A stretch of 64,000 bases of DNA from Chryseobacterium sp. G0162 (GCF_003815715.1 NZ_CP033922.1:5070001-5134000); one strand, 5' to 3'; numbered from the stretch's first letter, positions 26,409 through 38,612 are shown. Translations and numbers: made by a program. The notes: a model not told the origin generated them from the letters alone.

Positions 26409-29400
26409 TTAGTTTTTGTAATGGTAGTTGAATTCTTTTAATAGTTTTCCGGTATTATTATGTTCTCTGATTTCCTTAAGCCTTCCGGCATCATCATAAA
26501 GGTAAACTTCACGGATTCCGGAGGGAGGGGTAATACTTCTTACTCCAATTAATGGATCATAACTGTAGGTTGTGATCTGATAACCGGACAAATTATTCCT
26601 AAAGTCCTTAAAGGCATTGTGCAGATTGGTTTCATCATTATTCCTTTCAGCGGCAGCATCCAGATTAGAAGCATTCACAATATTGTCTATGAATGATTGT
26701 CCAATTCCTTCCAGTTTTGCATTGTCAATCTTGGCAATAGGCTGAGTTTGGTTGTACCCCCAGATAATGACTGTTGATACTCCCGATCTGTTAGTATACT
26801 GCACAATATTCCCTTTAGAATCATACTTATCATAACTCAATTCTGTTGATCCAATAGTAGGATTTTGAAGATCGTAAGACAATATTGAGGTTGGAAATAA
26901 TGTAGCAGGATCGTCATACTTGGTTTCAGTTTTGGAAATTATATTCCCCGGATCATTTACATTTTTCTTTTGTAATACAGAGGTTTCTAAAGGAATTCCA
27001 ACCATATTGGCGTTAATCAGTTTTTGATTGTTCTTCTCATGAGCATATTGGTAAGAGGTTTCTGTACTATTAGCATTATTACTATTACCATAAGTCACAC
27101 TTTGCTTCAGAAGGTTAATGGGTTTTTGGATATTGTCAATAGAATAATTGTTATTAACTTTTGTAATTATTTCGCTGCCATTAATATAATCTTTCGTTAC
27201 AGTTTCATCTAATAAAAATTTCCCTGATTCTATAGGATAAGATTCTAATACTTGTGTAGAATATAGCCCTCCCGATGCCATGCTTACATTTCTATCAATC
27301 ATGATAATTTTTCCATAAGGAGCTATCATTAATGGATTTCCATAAGAGTTTGATGACAATGCATTTTTAGAATATGTTAGAGAATAATTATAAATAATTT
27401 CTTTTATTGGGTTTGTTCCATTATCAGTATAAAACTTTTCATTAATCAGATTTTTATTAATGAAACGGAATGGATTAAACCCATTCCCGATATTGGATAG
27501 GTTAAGCTCATTTTCTTCTGCTATGAATTGATAATCCTTTTTTCCTTTCCCTAAAATATGTTCTGTTACATATTTGTAATTAACTACATCTTTACCCAGG
27601 AGACTGGAGTTTATAGCCTGATCTGCGCTTAAACCATACATATTGCAAAGCAATGATTTCCCTTCAAATTCAACTTCTCTGGGTATAATACTTAAAAATT
27701 TCAAAGGTGAAGCAAAAGATCCTGAAGACTGCTCTCCAGCAAGAGTAGGGTTATGATATTGGAACTGTCTCTTTGTATAGTTTGCTGTACCATCAAAATC
27801 TTCTATGCTTTTTATCCTCAATCCGCCTACAATATTATTTTGATTGCTTATTTCGTTAACATATTTTATTTTAGAAATTTTCAAAGTCGTAGAGCAATTT
27901 CCCATCCTTCTTACTCTTATCCTTTTAGGTGCCTGAGGATTTAAAAAAAATTTATTATTTGCTGGCGCTCCATTACCATCTTTTAATGGTCCAATAACAT
28001 CAGTCCCACTAAATGTTGATAGATTTTTCCATTGATTATTGACAAATTCATCAATATAAGCCATTCCCATGCTGCTTCCATTTTCAGGGATTTCATTAGG
28101 TATCTGGTTGGAACATGAATTAAGAAACTCAACCCATAGCTGCTCATCAGAATCCACAGGATTTACATCAATATAAAAGTATTCATTGGAAGGTGTAGTC
28201 ATCAGAATATTGTCATACTCGTTCTGATCATTGGTATACGAATTATTAATGTAATTATAAATCGTTTCCTCTTTTTTAGGAATAATCAATTTTGCCCATA
28301 CTGTATTGTTTTCATAAGAAAATGCAGATGACCCACCTGTAGGATAAGTAATTTTCTTTAAAATGTATGCTTGGGTATATACTGGATCTACACTTCTGTC
28401 TGCTCCTTCAGTATAGTCTCTATTAAAATAGTGCATATTAGGAATCAGACCTACTCCACCTTTTCCATTATAATACCCCCAGATATCCTGTGAATAGCTA
28501 CCAATAGATGGCTTACTTTTTTCATTGTAATCAAAAGAATATTTACTGTTTTCCAACAAGTTTTCGACTCTTAGAAGTTTTAATCTGTAATTCCTATATG
28601 CTGAAGTGATAATATCCGAAGATGTAAAATAATCGTGAACCAATCTGAGATTTTTTATTATTTTATTATTTTGATTATCAACTACTGTTATTTCATCTAA
28701 TGCATAGGTATTTTCAGGAGTATCTGTAAAGATATCTTTTCTGCCAGTTGCCCCATTAATGGTATTGGTATAATTAAATTTTAGGGTTTCGTTGTTATAA
28801 ATAATCTCTGTAGGCAATTTATCAATATAACGGTTGGTTGTAGCAGTATGGATGTTTTTTTGCCCCGCTACACATGGATCAAATGCTATAGGGATCGGAT
28901 AATACAGATCGGTATAGCCATGAGTAATACTTTTATATGACATATACTTGTCATATTTAAATATAATTTCCTCCTTATTGGGAAACGTAATTTTGTCTAA
29001 TAAGAATGATGCTCTATACGCAAAAGGAGATGTGTTCAGTAAAGACAGAGAATTTCCTACTTTCAAAGTATAAATAATACCTTGGGGATCAATAATAGTA
29101 AATTCATTATTCATATCAGAATAAGAAATTTTGATATTGTCATAAGGAATAGTATGAAAGTTTCCATTGGTATCTCTTGTGAAAGAACCTGATATAGTAG
29201 GAAGACTGTAATGATAGATATCGGGTTCTGTATCTACTGCATCATCTCTGATGGCTTGCAATTTAACAAGAATTTCTGTAGGGAAAGTTTCAAAATTGAC
29301 AGCGCTAGTATATTGATAATCATAAATATTGCTTGGGAACCATCGGGAGGAGCTATTTAAATCCTCTTTACCGTGAACTTCAACAGAAATACTATTGGGT

Positions 29401-29702
29401 ATAGACAAGGCCCATCCCAAACCAACAGTACTTGATGTTTCATCCACTTTTATTCCTCCTGTATTATAAGTAAGGCTGATAGGAATAGAAATACCAGATT
29501 TTGTGGAGATAGTGTGCAAAGGCACAGAAACATTGAGTTTTCCTGTTCTGTAATCTACCGGGAAATCTCCCGCTTTGAACATGCTATAGGTCTCAGGAGT
29601 AGTAGGAATAATCTTTTGAAGATTAACCTCTCCTCCTATAGAAGTTTGACCCCAACCCATTACAGCTGACAATGCGGATGCCAGAAATATTATTTTTTTC
29701 AT
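26409..29702 (-). CDS. Large YD-repeat partner of the Rhs protein
   Basis: A 1097-aa protein with signal peptide [19 protein letters not shown]. The N-terminal part has [20 protein letters not shown] and [20 protein letters not shown], the beginning of many Bacteroidota Rhs-type shells. The C-terminus has YD repeats ([36 protein letters not shown]) but no Rhs core or tip. Its position directly before the 1182-aa protein suggests the two halves act together, like split A/B parts of TcB/TcC or Rhs shells; that is inference. Confidence 0.85.
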   Translation of the reverse strand: MKKIIFLASALSAVMGWGQTSIGGEVNLQKIIPTTPETYSMFKAGDFPVDYRTGKLNVSVPLHTISTKSGISIPISLTYNTGGIKVDETSSTVGLGWALSIPNSISVEVHGKEDLNSSSRWFPSNIYDYQYTSAVNFETFPTEILVKLQAIRDDAVDTEPDIYHYSLPTISGSFTRDTNGNFHTIPYDNIKISYSDMNNEFTIIDPQGIIYTLKVGNSLSLLNTSPFAYRASFLLDKITFPNKEEIIFKYDKYMSYKSITHGYTDLYYPIPIAFDPCVAGQKNIHTATTNRYIDKLPTEIIYNNETLKFNYTNTINGATGRKDIFTDTPENTYALDEITVVDNQNNKIIKNLRLVHDYFTSSDIITSAYRNYRLKLLRVENLLENSKYSFDYNEKSKPSIGSYSQDIWGYYNGKGGVGLIPNMHYFNRDYTEGADRSVDPVYTQAYILKKITYPTGGSSAFSYENNTVWAKLIIPKKEETIYNYINNSYTNDQNEYDNILMTTPSNEYFYIDVNPVDSDEQLWVEFLNSCSNQIPNEIPENGSSMGMAYIDEFVNNQWKNLSTFSGTDVIGPLKDGNGAPANNKFFLNPQAPKRIRVRRMGNCSTTLKISKIKYVNEISNQNNIVGGLRIKSIEDFDGTANYTKRQFQYHNPTLAGEQSSGSFASPLKFLSIIPREVEFEGKSLLCNMYGLSADQAINSSLLGKDVVNYKYVTEHILGKGKKDYQFIAEENELNLSNIGNGFNPFRFINKNLINEKFYTDNGTNPIKEIIYNYSLTYSKNALSSNSYGNPLMIAPYGKIIMIDRNVSMASGGLYSTQVLESYPIESGKFLLDETVTKDYINGSEIITKVNNNYSIDNIQKPINLLKQSVTYGNSNNANSTETSYQYAHEKNNQKLINANMVGIPLETSVLQKKNVNDPGNIISKTETKYDDPATLFPTSILSYDLQNPTIGSTELSYDKYDSKGNIVQYTNRSGVSTVIIWGYNQTQPIAKIDNAKLEGIGQSFIDNIVNASNLDAAAERNNDETNLHNAFKDFRNNLSGYQITTYSYDPLIGVRSITPPSGIREVYLYDDAGRLKEIREHNNTGKLLKEFNYHYKN

Positions 29703-29710
29703 GGTATTTT

Positions 29711-31339
29711 TTATTTCTTAATCAGCTTTGCATTTGCTGTTTTGTTATTATCTGTTTTTATGGTTACTAAGTAGGTGCCTTGTACCAAAGCCTGGGTATT
29801 CATCTTAGTCACTCTATTTTTGGTTTTAAAGTTCTGAAGCTGTCTTCCGCTCATATCATACAGCATAATATCTGCTTCTTTAAAATTAAAACCGATTTCT
29901 ACATAGGCATAGTCTGATACCGGATTCGGGTAGATCTTCATTTCATATTTGGCAATCAGATCACTGACCTGCTTGTCACCCAGCTTTACAATCTTCCAGT
30001 TTTCTTTTCCCAGTTCTTTGGCACTGGTCCCAGCTAATACAATAGAACCATCTCTGTTTAATTTCAAATCTGAAAGCCGCTCTTCTTTTTGTCTGGATTC
30101 TCCTGTTATATGTTTTCTCCATTGTTCATTCCCGTTGCTGTCTAAATAAAGCATCCAGAAGGTTTCATCATCTTTTTCGATTCTTCCCTCGGCCTGGGTA
30201 TAACCGCCTAATAAAATTCCTTTGGTGATGTCTTGATTCGTATCTTGACTCTGTATTACACTCATTCCCATCAGAATATCACGGTTTTTGAAATTGTAGG
30301 ACTTTTGCCACTGCTCATCGCCTCTTTCATTAAGAGCAATGATCCATAGATCCGTACCTTCTTCAATACCTACTGTTTTGTTTCCTGATCGTTCGGATCG
30401 GGATTCACCACCAATAACATAACCATTTGATATTAATGCCAAGGTTCTAATATGGTCGTCTCCCTTACCTCCAAAGTTCTTTTCCCATTCTACTTTTCCA
30501 TTTTTATCCAGTTTGACAATCCAGTAGTCGCCTTCGCCGAAGTTGCTGCTGGCTTTTGGCTTTTGGCTAATGGCTGTTGGACTAACAGATTGTTCACCTA
30601 AAGACTTCTCTTCGCGGGTTCTAGCTCCTGAACCCATATCACGAACCTCAGAACTTCTGGAATAAATTCCTAATAAAGCTCCACCGTCTTTGGTTGGAAT
30701 CATTTTTTCGACTTCGTCTAAGCCTTTTCCGCCTAATATCAATTGAGAAAGTTCTTTACCGTCTTTGTCGAGCCTGGTTATCCAGACATCTTTGGAACCA
30801 TAGCCTTTGGAAGAGTTCTGGACATTTCCGGCGACAAAAAAGCCTAAGTCTGTCGTTTGAATAACAGATTTAGCTTCCTCATCAGAAGAAGTACCCAATG
30901 TTTTCTGCCATAATTCATCACCGAATTCATTAATCCGGATGAGCCAAATATCGGAACCACCTTTGGAATCATCTTTTTTATCGAGTCCTTTTCCTGAATA
31001 AGAAGTTCTGGCTAAGAGAAATCCTCCATCCTGAGTGCTTACTGTTGCGGATAAATAGTCATGATTTTGTCCTGAGAAATACTTTTCCCAAGCCTGTTCT
31101 CCCTGCTGATTCAGCTTCACCAGATGGAAATCATAGCCGTTGTTTTGTTTATTGCCTTGTTGGAGTTTATCGCTCTGTATAGAGCTGCCTGTAATAAGAT
31201 ACTGCTGATCGATGGTCGTAGTCACCTGACTTAGAAAATCCTGAGTAGTGGATTGAATGTCTTTCTGCCAGAGTACTTCCTGAGCAGACATACCCAGAAC
31301 CGTGCATACAGTACATGCACTGAGATAAATTTTTTTCAT
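29711..31339 (-). CDS. T9SS-sorted repeat protein, first gene of the Rhs operon
   Basis: A 542-aa exported protein (signal MKKIYLSACTVCTVLGMSAQ). It has about seven repeats of the type D.WL.R.N..G...W.K..GG....E, resembling a beta-propeller or T9SS cell-surface repeat protein. The C-terminal domain KIYPNPVSDYAYVEIGF to a lysine-rich end is a T9SS type A sorting signal. It lies 8 nt upstream of the YD-repeat partner under the operon promoter. It may anchor or present the Rhs complex at the surface, though it could also be a separate adhesin-like protein. Confidence 0.8.
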   Translation of the reverse strand: MKKIYLSACTVCTVLGMSAQEVLWQKDIQSTTQDFLSQVTTTIDQQYLITGSSIQSDKLQQGNKQNNGYDFHLVKLNQQGEQAWEKYFSGQNHDYLSATVSTQDGGFLLARTSYSGKGLDKKDDSKGGSDIWLIRINEFGDELWQKTLGTSSDEEAKSVIQTTDLGFFVAGNVQNSSKGYGSKDVWITRLDKDGKELSQLILGGKGLDEVEKMIPTKDGGALLGIYSRSSEVRDMGSGARTREEKSLGEQSVSPTAISQKPKASSNFGEGDYWIVKLDKNGKVEWEKNFGGKGDDHIRTLALISNGYVIGGESRSERSGNKTVGIEEGTDLWIIALNERGDEQWQKSYNFKNRDILMGMSVIQSQDTNQDITKGILLGGYTQAEGRIEKDDETFWMLYLDSNGNEQWRKHITGESRQKEERLSDLKLNRDGSIVLAGTSAKELGKENWKIVKLGDKQVSDLIAKYEMKIYPNPVSDYAYVEIGFNFKEADIMLYDMSGRQLQNFKTKNRVTKMNTQALVQGTYLVTIKTDNNKTANAKLIKK

Positions 31340-31383
31340 TCCCGTGTTGTTTTGAGTTTAATGATTAGGTTTTTAAATTCGCG

Positions 31384-31412
31384 CAAATTTAACTTTTTTT
31401 CGTTAGCACAAA
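31384..31412 (-). promoter_or_regulatory. Promoter of the Rhs operon
   Basis: On the minus strand TTTG (31409-31412), 17 nt, then TAAATTTG (31384-31391), both boxes matching the Bacteroidota consensus. The first ATG is 45 nt downstream. No comparable promoter was seen for the orphan modules. Confidence 0.8.
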
Positions 31413-31537
31413 TCATATCTATGTGATTTAACACTAAATATTTGTAATGAATTACCGAATTTCATTACATTTTAATGATATTATCATATCCAAAGCTACC
31501 ACAGCACAACGACAAAAGCTGTCGTATTTCTTCAATA

Positions 31538-31568
31538 AAAAAACCTTTGAAAAAATTTCAAAGGTTTT
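31538..31568 (-). terminator. Terminator of the his operon
   Basis: AAAACCTTTGAAA (31540-31552) pairs perfectly with TTTCAAAGGTTTT (31556-31568), overlapping the hisIE stop and followed on the minus strand by a T run. Confidence 0.85.
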
Positions 31569-32154
31569 ATTGATTTCTGCCTTGGAGAACTTCTTCTATC
31601 TCTTCCAGCGCAAATCCTTTTGCTTTTAATAAAATGAGTAAATGATATAAGAGATCAGCGGCTTCATTTTTAAAGAGAGTTTCATTATTATCTTTAGCCT
31701 CAATGACTAATTCTACAGCTTCTTCTCCTACTTTTTGAGCCATTTTGTTCATTCCTCTCTGATACAGTGAATAGGTATATGATTCATCAACTTTGCCATC
31801 AATTCTTTGGGATATTTTTCCTTCCAGTTCGTATAAAAAACCTTTTGAAGTCTTTTCTCCAAAACAACTGAAGCTTCCGGTATGGCATACTGTATTTGTG
31901 GGAATGACCTTAATCAGTATCGTATCCTGGTCACAATCTATATCAATACTTCTTACGGTTAAAAAGTTACCCGATTCTTCTCCTTTTGTCCAGAGTCTGT
32001 TTTTAGAACGGCTGAAAAAGGTAACTATTTTTTCTTTTTTTGTTTTTTCAAAAGCTTCCTTATTCATATAGCCCAGCATCAGAACTTGCAGCGTTCGGTT
32101 ATCCTGAATCACTACAGGCACCAATCCGTTGTCTTTATTAAAATCAATATTCAT
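31567..32154 (-). CDS. hisIE: Bifunctional phosphoribosyl-AMP cyclohydrolase / phosphoribosyl-ATP pyrophosphatase
   Basis: A 195-aa fusion carrying out steps 2 and 3 of histidine synthesis. The HisI half (1-105) has the metal-binding [13 protein letters not shown] and [12 protein letters not shown]. The HisE half has [17 protein letters not shown] and AADLLYHLL. It overlaps hisF by 4 nt and is the last gene of the operon. Confidence 0.96.
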   Translation of the reverse strand: MNIDFNKDNGLVPVVIQDNRTLQVLMLGYMNKEAFEKTKKEKIVTFFSRSKNRLWTKGEESGNFLTVRSIDIDCDQDTILIKVIPTNTVCHTGSFSCFGEKTSKGFLYELEGKISQRIDGKVDESYTYSLYQRGMNKMAQKVGEEAVELVIEAKDNNETLFKNEAADLLYHLLILLKAKGFALEEIEEVLQGRNQ

Positions 32155-32909
32155 CGTACTTGTATTTTTTGAGTTTTTAATTGTTGTTTTAAATCCTGAA
32201 TTCCTATTTCATTAAAATGGAATATACTGGCTGCCAAAGCTCCTGTAGCCTTGGTTTCATTAAATACTTTAACAAAGTCATCTACAGCTCCGGCTCCACC
32301 GGAAGCAATCACAGGAATGGTTACCCGCTCTGAAACCTGCTTGGTAATATTGAGATCAAAGCCGTTTTTAGTTCCGTCACCATCCATGGAGGTTAACAGG
32401 ATTTCCCCAGCTCCCAAAGCTTCCACTCTCCTTGCCCATTCTACCGTATCAAGCTCTGTAGCCTCTCTTCCTCCTTTGATATGAACAAGATCAGTTGAGC
32501 CTACTCTTTTGGTATCTATAGCAACTACCACACATTGGCTCCCGAATTCATTGGCTAACTCAGAGATTAACTTCGGATTTTTTACAGCTGAAGAATTGAT
32601 ACTGATTTTATCCGCTCCCGCTTCCAAAAGCTTGCTCACATCTTCCACAGAGGCTATTCCACCCCCAACAGTAAACGGGATACTCAACCCCTGAGCGATC
32701 TTCCGTACCAACTCCACAAAGGTTTTCCTGTTTTCAATGGTGGCTGTAATATCAAGAAAAACAAGTTCATCTGCACCCTCCAATTCATATTTTTTAGCCA
32801 GTTCTATAGGATCTCCGGCATTTTTCAGATCCTCAAAATTGATTCCCTTTACTGTATTTCCATCTTTAATATCCAGACATGGAATAATTCTTTTTTTAAG
32901 CATTTTCAA
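32151..32909 (-). CDS. hisF: Imidazole glycerol phosphate synthase, cyclase subunit
   Basis: A 252-aa TIM barrel. [17 protein letters not shown] carries the first catalytic aspartate; the second is in [16 protein letters not shown]. It joins ammonia from HisH to PRFAR, giving imidazole glycerol phosphate and AICAR. It overlaps hisIE and hisA. The MKMLKKR start could be one or two codons shorter. Confidence 0.97.
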   Translation of the reverse strand: MKMLKKRIIPCLDIKDGNTVKGINFEDLKNAGDPIELAKKYELEGADELVFLDITATIENRKTFVELVRKIAQGLSIPFTVGGGIASVEDVSKLLEAGADKISINSSAVKNPKLISELANEFGSQCVVVAIDTKRVGSTDLVHIKGGREATELDTVEWARRVEALGAGEILLTSMDGDGTKNGFDLNITKQVSERVTIPVIASGGAGAVDDFVKVFNETKATGALAASIFHFNEIGIQDLKQQLKTQKIQVR

Positions 32910-33621
32910 TAAAATTTTGAAGTTGTTTCAGACTTATTTTTCCTTCATAAATAGCCTTTCCGATAATTGTTCCTGTACATCCTATATCTTTCATTTTATA
33001 GACATCTTTAATCCCCGAAATTCCACCACTGGCCACCAAGTGTAACGACGTTTTATATAAAATTTCAGTATAAAGACCTGTTGAAGGTCCCTCCAGCATT
33101 CCATCCTTCAAAATATCCGTGCATATGGTAGTTTTAATTCCCTTTTTCTGATATTCCAGAATAAAATCAATAATGTCTTTATCACTTTCTTCCTGCCAGC
33201 CGGAGGTTTTGATTTTTCTATTCTCACAATCAGCTCCCAGAATAATCTTATCCGGGCCATATTTTTCAATGATCTGAAGACAAAATGCAGGATCCTGTAC
33301 TGCAATACTGCCTAGAGTGATCTGCTTCGCTCCTGAATTAAAGACTGTTTCAATATCCTGCGAGGTTTTTAATCCACCTCCAAAATCAATTTGTAAAGAA
33401 GTAGATTTTGCAATATTTTCAAGCACTTTCTGATTCACAATATGTTTTGATTTTGCACCATCAAGATCCACCAGGTGAAGAAACTGAATACCAAAGTCTT
33501 CAAATTCCCTGGCCACTTCTACAGGATCTTCATTGTATATTTTCTTTGTGTTGTAATCCCCTTTGGATAAACGCACACATTTTCCTTCAATAATATCGAT
33601 AGCCGGAATAATCTTCATCAT
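32896..33621 (-). CDS. hisA: ProFAR isomerase
   Basis: A 241-aa TIM barrel that converts ProFAR to PRFAR. It starts [20 protein letters not shown], with the catalytic Asp in AIDI; the second is in [16 protein letters not shown]. It overlaps hisF by 14 nt and hisH by 4 nt. Confidence 0.96.
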   Translation of the reverse strand: MMKIIPAIDIIEGKCVRLSKGDYNTKKIYNEDPVEVAREFEDFGIQFLHLVDLDGAKSKHIVNQKVLENIAKSTSLQIDFGGGLKTSQDIETVFNSGAKQITLGSIAVQDPAFCLQIIEKYGPDKIILGADCENRKIKTSGWQEESDKDIIDFILEYQKKGIKTTICTDILKDGMLEGPSTGLYTEILYKTSLHLVASGGISGIKDVYKMKDIGCTGTIIGKAIYEGKISLKQLQNFIENA

Positions 33622-34199
33622 GATAAGTTTATAAAGTTGTTAAGTAGCTGGCTTCCTACACTTCCCGATTTTTCCGGGTGAAACTGTACCGCATAAAAAT
33701 TATCTTTCTGCAAAGAAGCACTAAATGGAAGGATGTAATCACAAACGGATGTGGTAAATTCCGATAGTTCACAATAATAGCTATGCACAAAATATACATC
33801 ATTTTCAGCTTCAATTCCTGAAAATAACGGAGAGCTTTGTCCTAAAACCGTGTTCCAACCCATATGGGGAACGAGTTCCAAAGGCGGGAATCTTTTGACA
33901 TTGATATTGAAAATTCCCATTCCCTCTGTATTTCCTTCTTCGTTTCCTTTGCACATGAGCTGCATTCCCAGACATATTCCCAAAACAGGTTGTTTCAATG
34001 TTGGAATAAGTCGATCAAGTCCTTTTTCTTTCAACAACTTCATGGTAGACGAGGCCTCACCTACACCAGGAAAAATCACCTTATCTGCTTTCAGGATAAG
34101 TTCAGGGTCATCTGTAATGACTGAGCTGATATTTAACCTGTTTAAAGCGTTCTGTACAGAGCTTACATTACCTCCGTTATATTTTATTATTGCAATCAT
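33618..34199 (-). CDS. hisH: Imidazole glycerol phosphate synthase, glutaminase subunit
   Basis: A 193-aa class I amidotransferase supplying ammonia to HisF. The nucleophile cysteine is in [13 protein letters not shown], and the His-Glu pair is in [14 protein letters not shown]. Start [19 protein letters not shown] is typical. Confidence 0.97.
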   Translation of the reverse strand: MIAIIKYNGGNVSSVQNALNRLNISSVITDDPELILKADKVIFPGVGEASSTMKLLKEKGLDRLIPTLKQPVLGICLGMQLMCKGNEEGNTEGMGIFNINVKRFPPLELVPHMGWNTVLGQSSPLFSGIEAENDVYFVHSYYCELSEFTTSVCDYILPFSASLQKDNFYAVQFHPEKSGSVGSQLLNNFINLS

Positions 34200-34200
34200 A

Positions 34201-35295
34201 TTATAAACTTCCTTTAGTGGAAGGTAAATTATAGTTGATATCAGATTGATTAACCGCCATTTTCACCGCTTTGGCAAAAGCTTTGAAAATAGATTCAATC
34301 TTGTGATGTTCATTCTCTCCTTCTGCTTTAATATTTAAATTGGTTCTCGAAGAATCTGTAAAGGACTTAAAGAAGTGAAAGAACATTTCCGTGGGTACAT
34401 CTCCTATCTTTTCTCTTTTAAATTCAGCATCCCAAACCAGCCAGGGTCTGCCCCCAAAATCAATGGCTACCTGCGAAAGGCAATCATCCATAGGAAGCAG
34501 AAAACCATACCTTTCAATCCCTTTTTTCTTTCCTAATGCCTTTAAAATGGCTTCCCCCAAAACAATACCCGTATCTTCAACCGTGTGGTGTTCATCTACC
34601 TGAAGGTCCCCATTAACTTTGATCTTAAGATCCATATTTCCGTGTCTGGCAATCTGTTCCAACATGTGGTCAAAAAAATGAAGCCCTGTAGAAATTTCAG
34701 ATTTGCCTTTTCCATCGATATTTATCTCAATTTCTATTTCCGTTTCATTGGTCTTTCTGTAGACTTTTGCTCTTCTCATTCCGGATTTTAAGAACTGGTA
34801 AATCTCAACCCATTGCGTTGTTGTCAGATCAGATTCACTATTAAAGCTTTGGTTAAGAAAAATAGATTTAGAACCCAAGTTTTTAGCAAGTTGAACATCC
34901 GTACTTCGATCACCAATTACATAAGAATTTTCGAGATCATAATCACCATACATATATTTCGCCAACATTCCTGTTCCAGGTTTTCGGGTGGGCAGATTCT
35001 CATGTTCAAAACTTCTATCAATTAAAATATCACTGAAAATGATGCCTTCATTTTCAAAGGTTCTGAGCATTTTTTCATGAGGGATCGTAAAGGTTTCCAA
35101 AGGAAAGCTCTCTGTTCCTAATCCATCCTGATTGGTCACCATGACCAATTCATAATCCAGTTCATTGGCAATTTTTGAAAGATTTTGCAAAACTCCAGGA
35201 TAAAACTCCAGTTTTTCCAGCGAATCCACCTGAAAATCAGTAGGAGGTTCAATAATCAAGGTTCCGTCCCGATCGATAAACAATACTTTTTTCAT
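34201..35295 (-). CDS. hisB: Bifunctional histidinol-phosphatase / imidazoleglycerol-phosphate dehydratase
   Basis: A 364-aa fusion. The N-terminal HAD phosphatase has [15 protein letters not shown], with the nucleophile Asp, and [13 protein letters not shown]. The IGPD domain from about 175 has [16 protein letters not shown] and [11 protein letters not shown], the manganese-binding histidines, and ends with [17 protein letters not shown]. It catalyses steps 7 and 9 of the pathway. One nt from hisH. Confidence 0.97.
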   Translation of the reverse strand: MKKVLFIDRDGTLIIEPPTDFQVDSLEKLEFYPGVLQNLSKIANELDYELVMVTNQDGLGTESFPLETFTIPHEKMLRTFENEGIIFSDILIDRSFEHENLPTRKPGTGMLAKYMYGDYDLENSYVIGDRSTDVQLAKNLGSKSIFLNQSFNSESDLTTTQWVEIYQFLKSGMRRAKVYRKTNETEIEIEINIDGKGKSEISTGLHFFDHMLEQIARHGNMDLKIKVNGDLQVDEHHTVEDTGIVLGEAILKALGKKKGIERYGFLLPMDDCLSQVAIDFGGRPWLVWDAEFKREKIGDVPTEMFFHFFKSFTDSSRTNLNIKAEGENEHHKIESIFKAFAKAVKMAVNQSDINYNLPSTKGSL

Positions 35296-35297
35296 AC

Positions 35298-36323
35298 TTA
35301 TATGTTTTTTAAAAGGGTTACCAGCTTCTCATTCTCCTGGCGGTTTCCTATATTTATTCTGATGCATCCCGGAATAGCCGGATCTCTTCTGCTTGTCAAA
35401 ATTTCCTGTTCCAGCATTTGTGCATATACATTATCAACATCTTTTAGCCTGATTAAAAAGAAATTAGCATCTGTTGGAAATATTTTGCCAATACATGCAA
35501 TTCCTTTAAACTGACTCCTCAGCCATTCACGCTCTGCTACAATATCACGTACATTCTCTTTCAGCTTATTTTCATCTTCAAGAGCACTCAGAATTAGCTC
35601 CTGGCTCAATGCATTAACGTTGTAAGGTGCTTTCACGGTATTAATCAACTGAATAATCTCTTCCGAAGCATAGGCAACACCTACTCTGGCTCCTGCAATC
35701 CCCCAAGCCTTCGAGAAGGTCTGAAGAACAATTAAATTGGGATACTTTGCCAACAGCTCAAGACTTGATTTTTTCCCGGAAAATTCTATATAAGCTTCAT
35801 CCACTACAACAATCCCATTGAAGTTTTGAAGGTAAAATTCAATATCTTCAGTGCTATTACCGGTTGGATTGTTTGGAGAACATAGAAAGAAAACCTTGAT
35901 AGATTCTTTCTGTACTATTTCTAAAAAGTCATCTTTTACAATATCAAAGTTTTCATCTAAATTCAACTGTAAAACCCTGTTTTCATTGATCGTGGCATAA
36001 AAACCATACATTGCAAACGAGGGGTTCATCATTAGGATAGAGTCTTTTTTAGGTTCACAGAAAATCTTAATGATTAAATCGATCAGTTCATCACTTCCGT
36101 TTCCTATCGCTATTTGTCCGGGAGAAAGATTTTTAAGCTCAGATAATCTGTTTTTAAGTTTTCTTTGGGTAGAATCCGGGTAACGGTTCCATTTTCCAAA
36201 AGGGCTTTCATTAGCATCTAAAAAAGTAGGATCATTAAACTCATTATGATCTCTGAAGCTTATATAAGGTTTTAATTTTAAAATATTTTCTCTTACTAAT
36301 GTATTGATACTGATTGTGTTCAT
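35298..36323 (-). CDS. hisC: Histidinol-phosphate aminotransferase
   Basis: A 341-aa fold-type I PLP enzyme. The PLP lysine is in [27 protein letters not shown] and [11 protein letters not shown] are the usual cofactor-contact blocks. It converts imidazole-acetol phosphate to histidinol phosphate. Two nt separate it from hisB. Confidence 0.95.
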   Translation of the reverse strand: MNTISINTLVRENILKLKPYISFRDHNEFNDPTFLDANESPFGKWNRYPDSTQRKLKNRLSELKNLSPGQIAIGNGSDELIDLIIKIFCEPKKDSILMMNPSFAMYGFYATINENRVLQLNLDENFDIVKDDFLEIVQKESIKVFFLCSPNNPTGNSTEDIEFYLQNFNGIVVVDEAYIEFSGKKSSLELLAKYPNLIVLQTFSKAWGIAGARVGVAYASEEIIQLINTVKAPYNVNALSQELILSALEDENKLKENVRDIVAEREWLRSQFKGIACIGKIFPTDANFFLIRLKDVDNVYAQMLEQEILTSRRDPAIPGCIRINIGNRQENEKLVTLLKNI

Positions 36324-36324
36324 A

Positions 36325-37602
36325 TTATCGTTTTAATCTTATTGATACTGCATTTTTGTGAGCAAGAAGCCCTTCTGCCTCTGCCATTATTTCTATTGTT
36401 TTTCCTAAACTCTGAAGTCCTTTCTTCGATAAATGCTGGAAAGTAATTTTCTTCACAAAACTGTCCAGGGATACACCACTGTAATTCTTTGCATAAGCAT
36501 TCGTAGGAAGGGTGTGATTGGTTCCGCTTGCATAATCTCCGGCACTTTCACAGGAATAATTCCCAAGGAATACAGAACCTGCATTCTGGATCATAGGGAT
36601 ATATTTTTCAAACTCACCCAGCGCAAGAATAAGGTGTTCCGGAGCATATAAATTGCTGAACTCAACGGCTTCCTCAAGACTATTTAACAAGATAAAGCAA
36701 CTATTTTCAAGTGCTTTCCCTGCCATTTCATTTCTCGGTAAGCCTTTGATTTGACGTTCAACACACCTAATAACCTCATTAAAAACTTTAAAGTCTGTGG
36801 TTAGAAAAATCACCTGGCTGTCACTGCCGTGTTCTGCCTGTGAAAGCAAATCGGCAGCACAGAATTCCGGAATAGCTTGCTCATCACCAATCACGAGAAC
36901 TTCACTAGGTCCTGCCGGCATATCGATAGCGACTCCATACCGTTGGGTATACTCTTTTGCTGCTACTACGAATTGATTTCCAGGGCCAAAAATTTTATAT
37001 ACTTGTGGGATGCTTTCAGTTCCTAAAGTCATAGCTGCAATGGCCTGAGCGCCTCCAGTTTTGAAAATCTTTGAAACTCCGCAGAGCTTTGCCGTATATA
37101 AAATGGCAGGATTAACATCTCCTTTTTTATCTGGTGGTGTACACAGAATGATTTCCTCACATCCAGCAATATTAGCAGGGACTGCAAGCATCAAAACTGT
37201 TGAGAATAAAGGAGCTGTTCCCCCCGGAATATAAATTCCTACCTTTTCTATCGCTCGGTTTTCTCTCCAGCAAACCACCCCTTTTGCTGTTTCTATTTTC
37301 TGAATCTCCGGATTTTGTGAATCGTGAAATTTAAAAATGTTTTCTTTTGCTTGTTGGATAGCCTGCTTTAAATCATTACTAAGCTGATTTTCCGCATTAT
37401 TTATTTCCTCTTCTGTAACAGCAATGTTTTTGGTTTCGGCTTTATCAAATTTTTTATTGAATGCTATTAAAGCTTTATCTCCTTTGTTTTCAACTTCAGC
37501 AAATATTTCAGCAATCAGTCCGGAAATCTCTTCCCGTTCAAAAACAGGTCTCTGTACCAGCTTTATCCATGAATCTTTTGTTGGATATCGATATATTTTC
37601 AT
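36325..37602 (-). CDS. hisD: Histidinol dehydrogenase
   Basis: A 425-aa zinc enzyme that oxidises histidinol to histidine in two NAD-dependent steps. Diagnostic blocks are FGPGNQFVVAAKEYTQ, DMPAGPSEVLVIGD, LLSQAEHGSDSQVI and GDYASGTNHTLPT. The ATG at 37602 (MKIYRYPTKDSW) is chosen over 37641, which adds an unusual extension. One nt from hisC. Confidence 0.96.
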   Translation of the reverse strand: MKIYRYPTKDSWIKLVQRPVFEREEISGLIAEIFAEVENKGDKALIAFNKKFDKAETKNIAVTEEEINNAENQLSNDLKQAIQQAKENIFKFHDSQNPEIQKIETAKGVVCWRENRAIEKVGIYIPGGTAPLFSTVLMLAVPANIAGCEEIILCTPPDKKGDVNPAILYTAKLCGVSKIFKTGGAQAIAAMTLGTESIPQVYKIFGPGNQFVVAAKEYTQRYGVAIDMPAGPSEVLVIGDEQAIPEFCAADLLSQAEHGSDSQVIFLTTDFKVFNEVIRCVERQIKGLPRNEMAGKALENSCFILLNSLEEAVEFSNLYAPEHLILALGEFEKYIPMIQNAGSVFLGNYSCESAGDYASGTNHTLPTNAYAKNYSGVSLDSFVKKITFQHLSKKGLQSLGKTIEIMAEAEGLLAHKNAVSIRLKR

Positions 37603-37754
37603 TTGTATTATTTTTAATTGATCTCTCATTTTTTGAACCATTAAGTTTATTTAAGCCGCTAAGAATCATCTAGATCATTGTTGAATTCATTAAACTTAAC
37701 TTATCTTAATTTTTCTTTACTGTTCGTTACTTTTCTTAACAGTATTATTCTTCT

Positions 37755-38612
37755 TTAAATCACCATTTTATCAATGGGAATAATGAGTATATCTTGAGCT
37801 CCATTCTCCTTCAGCTCATCGATAACTTCCCAGAAACGCTCTTCATCAATTACAGAATGAATACTACTCCAGCCTTCTTCTGCCAATGGGATCACCGTAG
37901 GGCTTTTCAGTACGGGAAGTACATCTGCGACTTTTTGGATTTTATCATTGGGAACATTCATCAGGATGTATTTTGAATTTTTTGCCTTTAAAACTGCTTT
38001 AATTCTGAAAAGAAATTTATCCAGAATAGCTGCTTTTTCGGATGACAATTGTGGCGTTTGAGCCAGAACTGCTTCTGATTTTAAAAGCGTTACCGTTTCC
38101 CTCAGTCCATTTTTGAATAAGGTACTTCCGGAACTTACGATATCGCAAATTCCTTCTGCAAGCCCGATATTGGGAGCAATTTCTACGGAACCGGAAATCA
38201 CGTGGATATCTGAAGTGATTCCTTTTGCTTCTAAAAAATGCTTAAGAGTGTTAGGGTAAGAAGTGGCAATTTTTCGGCCTTGGAAGTAGCCAAGATCATC
38301 GGTTTCAACTTCTTTTGGGACAGCAATGGAAACACGGCATTTTGAAAACCCCAGTTTCTCAACAATTTGAAACTGCTTTTGTTTCTCAATTAAAAGATTT
38401 TCACCCACAATAGCAATATCCACCACTCCATCTTCCAGATATTGAGGAATGTCTGAATTCCGAAGGTACATGATTTCCATCGGGAAGTTATCTACCGAAA
38501 CTTTTAGCTGGTCTTTTCCATTGTTGACAAAGATTCCACAGTCTTTAAGAAGCTGCAGGGATTCTTCGTACAGCCGTCCACTTTTCTGAATCGCAATTTT
38601 TAATTTACTCAT
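37755..38612 (-). CDS. hisG: ATP phosphoribosyltransferase, long form
   Basis: A 285-aa enzyme for the first, committed step, joining ATP and PRPP. It has KLKIAIQKSGRLYEES, DIAIVGENLL, and the PRPP loop DIVSSGSTLFKNGL. The C-terminal regulatory domain (about 210-285) marks the long form, which is inhibited by histidine and does not need HisZ. The ATG at 38612 is chosen over 38681, since the latter lies within the leader terminator. The 152-nt gap to hisD has no promoter consensus noted. Confidence 0.96.
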   Translation of the reverse strand: MSKLKIAIQKSGRLYEESLQLLKDCGIFVNNGKDQLKVSVDNFPMEIMYLRNSDIPQYLEDGVVDIAIVGENLLIEKQKQFQIVEKLGFSKCRVSIAVPKEVETDDLGYFQGRKIATSYPNTLKHFLEAKGITSDIHVISGSVEIAPNIGLAEGICDIVSSGSTLFKNGLRETVTLLKSEAVLAQTPQLSSEKAAILDKFLFRIKAVLKAKNSKYILMNVPNDKIQKVADVLPVLKSPTVIPLAEEGWSSIHSVIDEERFWEVIDELKENGAQDILIIPIDKMVI

